Shown: one piece after another, positions 7,252 to 12,767 of the stretch
Position numbering within the stretch: the first letter of the stretch is position 1
Layout of the letters: the number at the start of each line of letters is the position of its first letter
Assembly (NCBI GenBank): GCA_934307335.1
Contig: CAKRCL010000048.1
Coordinates: 1-12,767, forward strand
Direction of reading: 5' to 3'
DNA: 12,767 bases
From: an uncultured Dorea sp.
GTDB taxonomy: Bacteria; Bacillota; Clostridia; Lachnospirales; Lachnospiraceae
Position numbers and translations under genes: made by a program
The notes under the pieces: model-generated
What the model saw: only the letters and a program-made list of their open reading frames with translations
The model's database searches: none
What the model was told of the DNA's origin: nothing

Positions 7252-7713
7252 ATGGGAAACTATGGTAAATGCAAGGACTGTAAATGGGGAGAGCCGGAGT
7301 ACGGTAGCTGGAAATGGCATTGTACACATTACGGAATATATCAGGATCCGGACGAGGTGATTGACTGCCCAGCTTTTAAAGTGCGAGGATCTGGAAGTGA
7401 TGGTTGTTTTTTGACTACGGCCTGTTGTGAGTATAAAGGACTTCCTGATGACTGCTATGAGCTTGAGACTATGCGTAAATTCCGAGATAATTACATAGCA
7501 AAACAGTCTTACGGAGAAAAATTAATAAAGGATTATTATGCAGAAGCGCCAGCGATTGTTGAGAAAATAAATAATTCTGAAAACAGCGAAGAGATTCTTG
7601 AAAAAATGTACGAAACGATTACGGAAATCATTAAGATGGTAGATGTGGGAAATAATGACGAGGCGATAATTCATTATATGATGTTATTGCATGATTTATC
7701 AAAACTAAAGTAG
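7252..7713 (+). CDS. Small Cys-rich protein with CFI-box domain, function unknown
   Basis: The 153-residue protein has no signal peptide or membrane helix. The N-terminal 42 residues carry Cys7, Cys10, Cys24 and Cys39 among Trp and His residues, which looks like a small metal-binding module (CKDCKWG ... CPAF). Residues 51-59 read GCFLTTACC and are followed by ETMRKFRDNYIAKQSYGEKL and DYYAEAP. This is the pattern of the CFI-box C-terminal domain (GCFIATA, LRxFRD, YYxxSP), here with extra cysteines at 58 and 59. The last 50 residues are charged and helical. The family has no established function. The start is set by AAGGAG (7236-7241), 10 nt before the ATG. A membrane protein gene starts 21 bp after its stop, so the two probably form one transcript. 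Confidence 0.8.
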   Translation: MGNYGKCKDCKWGEPEYGSWKWHCTHYGIYQDPDEVIDCPAFKVRGSGSDGCFLTTACCEYKGLPDDCYELETMRKFRDNYIAKQSYGEKLIKDYYAEAPAIVEKINNSENSEEILEKMYETITEIIKMVDVGNNDEAIIHYMMLLHDLSKLK

Positions 7714-7734
7714 AAAGCGAGGAAGTGATAAGTC

Positions 7735-8409
7735 ATGATGACATATATAATATTTGGAATTTTAATCATTTTAGCGATAGGTTTTGTGGCGTGGGCTCTT
7801 GATGAGCCCGCAGGAGGAGTAATAAGTATAATTCTCGGGGTGATTTTATATATAAGCGGCACGCATATACTAGGTATTATTTGTGGAATTTTTGGAATAT
7901 GGGCGTATGCACATGCAAAAGAAGAGGAAAAGAAGGCTAACATAGCATGGGAGAAAAATTATCGACGAAAAAGACTGTATGAAATATTGGAACACTGCTG
8001 GAATGGTAACACCTGTGAATTAGATTGGGATAGTTGGTGGGATGAGTCAGACCATATTTTCTATAATGAGTCAGATCAAGAGATAAAAAAGAGTGCTCAG
8101 TCAGAATTTGAAAATATGGGAAAATCGCAAATAAGAATGATAAATATATATCTTGGATATCTGAAAGACGAAAGCCGCAAAGACTGGGCTATAAGAGAAA
8201 TAAAGGCACGACAATCTATCATTTATGGTCTTAGTTCTATGTTTTGGCAAAAAGAATTTTATATGAAAAATTCAAAATTATGTAATGAAGTAGAGGCATA
8301 TAAACAAGATGTTTGCGATTACATAATTTATGGGGAAAAAACATTAAATCAGGAAAAGCTGTCCAGCATGATTAAGAGGGGCGATGACATTTATCACGGG
8401 CGTGTCTAA
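7735..8409 (+). CDS. Membrane-anchored protein of unknown function
   Basis: I do not recognise this 224-residue protein. Residues 3-22 form one hydrophobic helix, and 27-61 a second hydrophobic stretch long enough for one or two more. A charged KEEEKK segment then marks the switch to a cytosolic domain of about 160 residues. That domain is rich in Trp, Tyr and acidic residues (WDSWWDESDHIFYNESD around 98-114) and looks mostly helical after residue 115. Adjacent ATG codons at 7735 and 7738 both fit the ribosome binding site GAGGAAG. Codon use is richer in ATA and AT-ending codons than in the neighbouring fba and glutamine synthetase genes, as expected of a weakly expressed or accessory gene. 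It follows the CFI-box gene by 21 bp and is ended by a terminator at 8483, so the pair stands as its own unit. Confidence 0.75.
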   Translation: MMTYIIFGILIILAIGFVAWALDEPAGGVISIILGVILYISGTHILGIICGIFGIWAYAHAKEEEKKANIAWEKNYRRKRLYEILEHCWNGNTCELDWDSWWDESDHIFYNESDQEIKKSAQSEFENMGKSQIRMINIYLGYLKDESRKDWAIREIKARQSIIYGLSSMFWQKEFYMKNSKLCNEVEAYKQDVCDYIIYGEKTLNQEKLSSMIKRGDDIYHGRV

Positions 8410-8482
8410 TTCTTTCATGATTGAACCTGGGAAAAAGATTCACAGAAAACATTTACAAACATAATACAATATAACAATAACC

Positions 8483-8523
8483 GGGCTGAAGGTTCTTGAT
8501 TGAACAATCAGCCCATGTTTTTA
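8483..8523 (+). terminator. Terminator after the unknown gene pair
   Basis: GGGCTGA (8483-8489) pairs with TCAGCCC (8508-8514), with a further GTTC/GAAC stem inside a 2-nt internal loop; ATGTTTTTATT follows. Confidence 0.8.
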
Positions 8524-8575
8524 TTACAACTTCGTTAAAAATGTGACGAAAATATTTGCGGATTAATTGAATTTT

Positions 8576-8631
8576 TTGACAAAATCGCACTTCGCCAGAT
8601 ACTTGTCATTTAGAATGTTATGGGCTATAAT
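8576..8631 (+). promoter_or_regulatory. Tandem promoters of fba
   Basis: The main promoter is TTGTCA (8603-8608), 17 bp, TATAAT (8626-8631), with a start near 8638. A second, upstream candidate is TTGACA (8576-8581), 16 bp, GATACT (8598-8603), which overlaps the -35 of the first. The first is strong by sequence; the second is less certain. Confidence 0.75.
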
Positions 8632-8671
8632 GAGGAAAGCAAAGGTAACAATTTAAATGGAGGAGTTTAAT

Positions 8672-9538
8672 ATGTTAGTATCAGCAAAAGAGATGCTTGA
8701 AAAAGCAGTAGAAGGCCACTATGCAGTAGGGCAGTTCAACATCAACAATCTGGAGTGGACAAGAAGTGCGCTTCTTGCAGCAGAAGAAGTAAAATCTCCA
8801 ATTATCCTTGGTGTATCTGAGGGTGCAGGAAAATGGATGACAGGATTCAAGACAGTTTCCGCTATGGTACAGGCTATGATCGAAGAATTGAATATCACAG
8901 TTCCGGTAGCATTACATCTTGACCATGGTACATACGAAGGATGTTACAAGTGTATAGAGGCAGGATTCTCCTCTATTATGTTCGATGGATCACACTATCC
9001 GATCGAGGAGAACATTGAGAAGACACGTGAACTCGTAAAAGTCTGCAACGAGAAAGGAATTTCTCTTGAAGCAGAGGTTGGTTCTATCGGTGGAGAAGAG
9101 GACGGCGTAGTCGGAATGGGCGAGTGCGCAGATCCTAAGGAATGCAAGATGATCGCTGATCTTGGTGTTACAATGCTGGCAGCAGGAATCGGTAATATTC
9201 ATGGAAAATATCCTGCAAACTGGCAGGGACTCAGCTTTGAGACTCTTGACGCAGTTCAGCAGTTAACTGGAAAACTTCCGCTCGTTCTTCACGGTGGTAC
9301 AGGTATTCCGGATGATATGATCAAAAAGGCAATCAGTCTCGGTGTTGCTAAGATCAATGTAAATACAGAGTGCCAGCTTTCATTTGCAGAAGCTACACGT
9401 AAGTACATTGAGGCAGGAAAGGATTTAGAAGGAAAAGGATACGATCCTCGTAAACTTCTTAAACCAGGTGCAGATGCAATTATTGAAACTGTCAAAGAAA
9501 AGATGGAATTATTTGGCTCAGTTGGTAAGGCTGAATAA
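8672..9538 (+). CDS. fba: Class II fructose-1,6-bisphosphate aldolase
   Basis: The 288-residue cytosolic enzyme cleaves fructose-1,6-bisphosphate to dihydroxyacetone phosphate and glyceraldehyde-3-phosphate in glycolysis, using Zn2+. HLDHG contains the catalytic Asp84 and Zn ligand His85; His177 (in GNIHGKYP) and His207 (in VLHGGTGIPD) complete the metal site. Glu135 lies in LEAEVGSIGGEEDG, and the phosphate-binding INVNTE follows at 228-233. A tagatose- or ketose-bisphosphate aldolase of the same family cannot be fully excluded. The in-frame ATG at 8657 is rejected as start because GGAGGAG (8659-8665) then lies within the gene; ATG 8672 is 6 nt after it and gives the normal MLVSAKEML start. 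Codon use is strongly biased, consistent with high expression. It is a single-gene unit with its own promoter. Confidence 0.95.
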   Translation: MLVSAKEMLEKAVEGHYAVGQFNINNLEWTRSALLAAEEVKSPIILGVSEGAGKWMTGFKTVSAMVQAMIEELNITVPVALHLDHGTYEGCYKCIEAGFSSIMFDGSHYPIEENIEKTRELVKVCNEKGISLEAEVGSIGGEEDGVVGMGECADPKECKMIADLGVTMLAAGIGNIHGKYPANWQGLSFETLDAVQQLTGKLPLVLHGGTGIPDDMIKKAISLGVAKINVNTECQLSFAEATRKYIEAGKDLEGKGYDPRKLLKPGADAIIETVKEKMELFGSVGKAE

Positions 9539-9553
9539 ATATTTAATTTATAC

Positions 9554-9582
9554 TTGCCTTTTTCAGACGATTGGGTTATACT
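9554..9582 (+). promoter_or_regulatory. Promoter between fba and the glutamine synthetase gene
   Basis: TTGCCT (9554-9559), 17-bp spacer, TATACT (9577-9582), start expected near 9589. It is the best promoter upstream of the glutamine synthetase gene, but a hairpin begins only about 5 nt after the start. Confidence 0.65.
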
Positions 9583-9593
9583 AACTGACATAG

Positions 9594-9638
9594 ACAGAAC
9601 AAAGGCGTTCCAATGACGAATTGGAGTGCCTTTTCTGT
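9594..9638 (+). terminator. Hairpin at the 5' end of the glutamine synthetase leader; fba terminator or attenuator
   Basis: AAAGGC (9601-9606) pairs with GCCTTT (9628-9633), and TCCAAT (9609-9614) with ATTGGA (9620-9625), around loop GACGA and a 2-nt internal loop. ACAGAA/TTCTGT can extend the base. The T-run TTTTCT is short. It may end fba transcription, while lying just inside the transcript of the promoter at 9554. Confidence 0.65.
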
Positions 9639-9742
9639 GTATATAGAGATAGTGATTGTTTAGTATTTGACGAATAGCAGGTATAAGAAAAAGTATTGAA
9701 TGATTACAGATCAAAAATAAATGAAAGAGAGGAAAGCAGGAT

Positions 9743-11854
9743 ATGAGCGAGCTGATTAATGTAGCAGAGATTTTCGGAGAAGACGTATTCAACGATACTG
9801 TTATGCAGGAGCGCCTTCCGAAGAAAGTATACAAAGATTTAAAGAAGACGATTGAAGAAGGAAAAGAATTAGATCTTGCCACAGCTGATGTCATCGCACA
9901 TGAGATGAAGGAGTGGGCAATTGAGAAAGGAGCTACACATTATACGCATTGGTTTCAGCCACTGACAGGTGTAACTGCTGAGAAACATGATTCATTTATT
10001 TCTGCACCACTTCCAAGCGGAAAGGTTCTGATGAGCTTTTCTGGAAAAGAGCTGATTAAGGGAGAACCGGATGCTTCTTCATTCCCATCCGGAGGACTTC
10101 GTGCAACATTTGAAGCACGTGGATATACAGCATGGGATTGTACATCACCGGCATTTGTAAGACACGATGCAGCTGGTGCTACACTTTGTATCCCGACTGC
10201 TTTCTGTTCTTATAAAGGAGAGGCGCTGGATCAGAAGACACCACTTCTTCGCTCTATGCAGGCAATCAATGAACAGTCACTGAGACTGCTTCGTCTCTTT
10301 GGAAATACAACAGCTAAGAAGGTAACACCTTCTGTTGGACCTGAGCAGGAATATTTCCTGGTAGATGCTGAGAAGTTTATGCAGAGAAAAGACCTGATCT
10401 ACACAGGACGTACACTTTTCGGAGCAATGCCGCCAAAAGGTCAGGAATTGGATGATCACTATTTTGGAACAATCCGTCAGAGAATTGCAGGATTCATGAA
10501 GGATGTAAATGAGCAGCTTTGGAAAGTCGGAGTATCTTCCAAGACACAGCATAACGAGGTTGCACCGGCACAGCATGAGCTGGCACCAATCTATGCAGAG
10601 GCAAATGTGGCACTGGATCACAACCATCTCGTAATGCAGACATTAAAGAGAGTTGCTTGTCAGCATGGTATGAAGTGTTTGCTTCATGAGAAACCATTTG
10701 CAGGAGTTAATGGATCTGGTAAACATGATAACTGGTCATTGACAACGGATGACGGAAAGAATCTTTTGGATCCGGGTGAAACACCTCACGAGAATATCCA
10801 GTTCTTACTTGTACTTACATGTATCTTGAAAGCTGTTGATGATCACGCAGATCTTCTTCGTGAATCTGCAGCAGATCCGGGAAATGATCACAGACTTGGA
10901 GCAAATGAGGCTCCTCCGGCAATTGTATCTGTATTCCTTGGAGAACAGCTTGAAGATGTACTGAACCAGCTGATCAGCACAGGTGCGGCAACACACAGTC
11001 TTGCAGAGGGAATCCTTAAGACAGGTGTAGATACACTTCCGGACTTTACAAAAGATGCCACAGACCGTAACAGAACGTCACCATTTGCATTTACGGGTAA
11101 TAAATTTGAGTTCCGTATGGTAGGTTCTCGTGATTCTATTGCAGGACCGAACGTTGTGCTGAATACAATTGTTGCGGAAGCATTTGCAGAAGCATGTGAT
11201 ATCCTTGAGGCAGCAGACGATTTCGATATGGCAGTACATGATCTGATTAAAAAATATGCAACAGAACATCAGAGAATTGTATTTGGTGGAAATGGATATT
11301 CAGATGAGTGGGTAGCTGAAGCTGAAAGACGTGGACTTCCAAACATTAAGTCTATGGTAGAAGCAATTCCGGCTCTGACAACGGATAAAGCAATCGCACT
11401 GTTTGAGAAATTTAAAGTATTTACAAAGGCAGAGCTTGAGTCCCGTGCGGAGATTAAGTATGAGAATTATTCGAAAGCAATCAACATCGAAGCTCGCACA
11501 ATGATCGACATGGCTACAAAACAGATCATTCCTGCAGTTATTAAATATACAAAAGAACTTGCAGATACAGTTATTGCTGTAAAAGAGGCGGGTGCAGACG
11601 CATCTGTACAGTCAGATCTTCTGACAGAAATCTCAGCATTGCTTGTAGAGAGTAAGGCTGCACTGAAAGAGTTAGGAGAAGTGACAGAGAAAGCTGCAGA
11701 GATGGAAGAAGGAGAAGAGCAGGCTAGATACTATCACTTCACAGTTGTACCGGCTATGGCTGCACTTCGTGCACCGGTTGACAAACTTGAGATGATCGTA
11801 GATAAAGAAGCATGGCCAATGCCTTCCTACGGAGATCTGATGTTTGAAGTATAA
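9743..11854 (+). CDS. glnN: Type III glutamine synthetase
   Basis: The 703-residue enzyme makes glutamine from glutamate, ammonia and ATP, the main entry of ammonium into metabolism. Length and sequence place it in the GSIII class, much longer than GSI (about 440-470). The N-terminal [14 protein letters not shown] is a class marker; the active site shows GPEQEYF (199-205, glutamate and metal binding), [24 protein letters not shown] from 323 (ATP and glutamate site) and [16 protein letters not shown] from 443. The C terminus ends [20 protein letters not shown], also class-typical. No internal break is seen. The ATG is preceded by AGAGAGGA about 10 nt upstream. GSIII enzymes are hexamer-of-dimers proteins typical of Bacteroidetes, Clostridia and cyanobacteria. 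Regulation is probably by nitrogen status through the 150-nt leader, which is inference; no regulator gene lies next to it. Confidence 0.95.
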   Translation: MSELINVAEIFGEDVFNDTVMQERLPKKVYKDLKKTIEEGKELDLATADVIAHEMKEWAIEKGATHYTHWFQPLTGVTAEKHDSFISAPLPSGKVLMSFSGKELIKGEPDASSFPSGGLRATFEARGYTAWDCTSPAFVRHDAAGATLCIPTAFCSYKGEALDQKTPLLRSMQAINEQSLRLLRLFGNTTAKKVTPSVGPEQEYFLVDAEKFMQRKDLIYTGRTLFGAMPPKGQELDDHYFGTIRQRIAGFMKDVNEQLWKVGVSSKTQHNEVAPAQHELAPIYAEANVALDHNHLVMQTLKRVACQHGMKCLLHEKPFAGVNGSGKHDNWSLTTDDGKNLLDPGETPHENIQFLLVLTCILKAVDDHADLLRESAADPGNDHRLGANEAPPAIVSVFLGEQLEDVLNQLISTGAATHSLAEGILKTGVDTLPDFTKDATDRNRTSPFAFTGNKFEFRMVGSRDSIAGPNVVLNTIVAEAFAEACDILEAADDFDMAVHDLIKKYATEHQRIVFGGNGYSDEWVAEAERRGLPNIKSMVEAIPALTTDKAIALFEKFKVFTKAELESRAEIKYENYSKAINIEARTMIDMATKQIIPAVIKYTKELADTVIAVKEAGADASVQSDLLTEISALLVESKAALKELGEVTEKAAEMEEGEEQARYYHFTVVPAMAALRAPVDKLEMIVDKEAWPMPSYGDLMFEV

Positions 11855-11887
11855 GAGAAAACTTTAGAAAGAATTAAGTATTTTATA

Positions 11888-11950
11888 AGGACCTTGGACT
11901 TGGAATAGACACATGTTTGTGATATTCTAGGTTCAAGGTTCTCTTTTGTT
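11888..11950 (+). terminator. Long-hairpin terminator of the glutamine synthetase gene
   Basis: The arms 11888-11907 and 11923-11942 pair along all 20 positions if four G-U pairs are allowed, with CACA/TGTG possible in the loop; TCTTTTGTT follows. The sequence also contains a possible promoter for the next gene. Confidence 0.8.
11900..11928 (+). promoter_or_regulatory. Possible promoter embedded in the terminator hairpin
   Basis: TTGGAA (11900-11905), 17 bp, TATTCT (11923-11928) would start transcription near 11935, about 48 nt before the DUF1700 gene. The boxes are imperfect and lie within the hairpin arms, so this is tentative. Confidence 0.35.
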
Positions 11951-11982
11951 GGATATAAGAGGCAAGAAAGGAGATGCGGTAT

Positions 11983-12504
11983 ATGACGAAAAATGAGTTT
12001 TTAGAAGGGCTCAGAAAAGCACTTGGCAATGACTTGGACCGGGCAACAGTACAGGATAATGTGAACTATTATAATGGATATATCAGTGATGAAGTAAGTA
12101 AAGGACGAACGGAAGAAGAAGTTACAGCGGAGCTGGGCGATCCGTGGGTGATTGCACAGACGGTTATTGATGCAGAGGAAGCAAAACGCGGGATCGGCAA
12201 AGACGGTGGAAGCGCTTATACCGCTGCAAATAGTGGATATCAGGATCCCGTATATGGCGATGGTGGAGATTATACGAGAGAGGATTACGCGAATCAGGGG
12301 CAGAATTATCAGACGCATATTCATACATTTGGATTTGATACATGGTGGAAGAAGCTTTTACTGGTATTAGGAATTGTTGGAATTATCGTACTTGTAGTCG
12401 CTGTTGTCGGTGGAATCATAAGTCTTCTGGCTCCGATATTGATTCCGCTAGTAATTATTATGTTGATTGTCAGATTAATTGGTGGGAACGGAAGACGGTG
12501 GTAG
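11983..12504 (+). CDS. DUF1700/HAAS-domain membrane protein
   Basis: The 173-residue protein starts MTKNEFLEGLRKAL and continues with a helical, charged region ending TEEEVTAELGDPW (about 45-57). This is the pattern of the DUF1700/HAAS signalling domain. A linker rich in Gly, Tyr, Asp and Gln (about 70-112) leads to two membrane helices: LLLVLGIVGIIVLVVAVVG, then PILIPLVIIMLIVRLI. Family members often accompany PadR-type regulators and help sense or signal envelope stress; no such regulator is present in this window, so that role is unproven. The ATG at 11974 is rejected because it directly abuts the ribosome binding site AAGGAG (11968-11973); the ATG at 11983 has 9-nt spacing and gives the usual N terminus. 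Confidence 0.85.
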   Translation: MTKNEFLEGLRKALGNDLDRATVQDNVNYYNGYISDEVSKGRTEEEVTAELGDPWVIAQTVIDAEEAKRGIGKDGGSAYTAANSGYQDPVYGDGGDYTREDYANQGQNYQTHIHTFGFDTWWKKLLLVLGIVGIIVLVVAVVGGIISLLAPILIPLVIIMLIVRLIGGNGRRW

Positions 12505-12528
12505 ATGAATGCAAAATGAGACTGCGCA

Positions 12529-12552
12529 TTAAGAAGGTCTTAAGGTTTTTTT
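12529..12552 (+). terminator. Weak terminator after the DUF1700 gene
   Basis: TTAAGA (12529-12534) and TCTTAA (12538-12543) form a short AT-rich stem with an AGG loop, followed by GG and seven T (12546-12552). Confidence 0.5.
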
Positions 12553-12571
12553 AAGAAAATTTATTTTTATC

Positions 12572-12600
12572 TTGCTTTTTGGAAACGGCTATATTATACT
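12572..12600 (+). promoter_or_regulatory. Promoter of a predicted small RNA
   Basis: TTGCTT (12572-12577), 17-bp spacer, TATACT (12595-12600), with an AT-rich tract upstream. The predicted start falls at about 12607-12608. No protein-coding frame with a ribosome binding site follows before the next terminator. Confidence 0.7.
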
Positions 12601-12607
12601 TTTATTC

Positions 12608-12690
12608 GTAGGAAGAATAACTTTCTACAACCCCTTATTAATTATTTATACTCCCCTCAAAAGACTGATAGCTCCCCTATCAGTCTTTTA
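12608..12690 (+). ncRNA. Predicted small regulatory RNA with C-rich motifs
   Basis: From the predicted start the transcript would begin with hairpin GTAGGAAG (12608-12615)/CTTTCTAC (12621-12628), loop AATAA and one G-U pair. A linker of about 30 nt without evident pairing (12629-12658) carries AACCCCTT and CTCCCCTC. A 13-bp terminator hairpin follows whose loop region reads CTCCCC. Total length is about 83 nt. C-rich (UCCC/CCCC) motifs in single-stranded positions are the known target-binding elements of several Firmicutes sRNAs, such as RsaE/RoxS in Staphylococcus and Bacillus and LhrC in Listeria, where they pair with the G-rich ribosome binding sites of mRNAs. Function here is inferred from layout only; no known RNA family is claimed. 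Confidence 0.6.
12659..12689 (+). terminator. Terminator of the predicted small RNA
   Basis: AAAAGACTGATAG (12659-12671) and CTATCAGTCTTTT (12677-12689) form a perfect 13-bp stem around the loop CTCCC, ending in T. The symmetry gives T-runs on both strands, so it may stop transcription from either side. Confidence 0.9.
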
Positions 12691-12704
12691 TCATATAATA
12701 GGAA

Positions 12705-12724
12705 AGTTCGACATTCGTCGAACT
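12705..12724. repeat. 8-bp inverted repeat between opposing terminators
   Basis: AGTTCGAC (12705-12712) and GTCGAACT (12717-12724) flank ATTC. No T-run follows on either strand, so it is not a terminator. It could be an operator or an RNA hairpin; nothing identifies it. Confidence 0.45.
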
Positions 12725-12729
12725 CTTGA

Positions 12730-12755
12730 TAAAAAGAGCCCGCACAAAAGCGGGC
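12730..12755 (-). terminator. Minus-strand terminator of a gene beyond the right edge
   Basis: Read on the minus strand, GCCCGC (12755-12750) and GCGGGC (12743-12738) form a 6-bp GC-only stem with loop TTTTGT, followed by TCTTTTT (12737-12731). It implies a convergent gene to the right of the window. Confidence 0.8.
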
Positions 12756-12767
12756 ATAGAAAACAGA

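Noticed and set aside
6854..8660. Integration of the two unknown genes at the tRNA-Glu 3' end
   Set aside because: No second copy of the tRNA 3' end (GGGGTTCGATTCCCC) was found downstream, and there is no integrase.
9289..9894. 201-codon minus-strand frame across the end of fba and the start of the synthetase gene
   Set aside because: It is antisense to two clear genes and to the regulatory region between them; its composition is that of a shadow frame.
12705..12724. LexA box at the GTTC/GAAC repeat
   Set aside because: The Firmicutes LexA site has GAAC left and GTTC right; here the half-sites are in the opposite order.

Overview
This window looks like chromosomal DNA of a low-to-moderate-GC, Gram-positive Clostridia member, most likely Lachnospiraceae. 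The inference rests on the murB-rapZ-whiA-HPr-domain gene order, a class II fructose-bisphosphate aldolase beside a type III glutamine synthetase, strong AGGAGG-type ribosome binding sites, SigA-like promoters with 17-bp spacers, and many intrinsic terminators. No species can be named from the sequence alone.

Layout. Positions 1-830 (minus) hold the N-terminal part of a CNNM/CBS-domain membrane protein, cut by the window edge. It is divergent from a four-gene plus-strand operon (1041-4002): murB (peptidoglycan precursor synthesis), rapZ (nucleotide-binding, RNA-related regulator), whiA (DNA-binding regulator) and a small HPr-fold protein. That protein keeps Ser46 but has Glu where HPr has the phosphorylatable His15, so it looks like a Crh-type regulator rather than a PTS phosphocarrier. 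A clear terminator ends the operon. Next come a YegS/DgkB-type lipid kinase and an 11-TM NSS-family sodium symporter (4123-6482), closed by a long inverted-repeat terminator.

Positions 6483-7251 have no protein gene. They carry a tRNA-Glu(CUC) with a strong promoter preceded by A-tracts, its terminator, and a short unexplained structured segment ending in a second terminator. After this lies a two-gene cassette of poorly characterised proteins (7252-8409): a Cys-rich CFI-box protein and a membrane-anchored, Trp-rich protein. Then come two highly expressed-looking metabolic genes with their own signals, fba (8672-9538) and the GSIII glutamine synthetase (9743-11854). A promoter lies between them and is followed at once by a hairpin. 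A DUF1700/HAAS-domain membrane protein (11983-12504) is the last protein gene.

The right end (12572-12690) holds what looks like a free-standing small RNA gene: a consensus promoter, a hairpin at the predicted 5' end, a single-stranded linker with C-rich motifs, and an intrinsic terminator whose loop is also C-rich. That layout resembles the C-rich-motif regulatory sRNAs of Firmicutes. A minus-strand terminator at the very end implies a convergent gene just beyond the window.

The best candidates for something new are this sRNA, the His15-to-Glu Crh-like protein, the CFI-box/membrane-protein pair, and the structured segment after the tRNA. No CRISPR array, phage, transposase or insertion sequence was seen.
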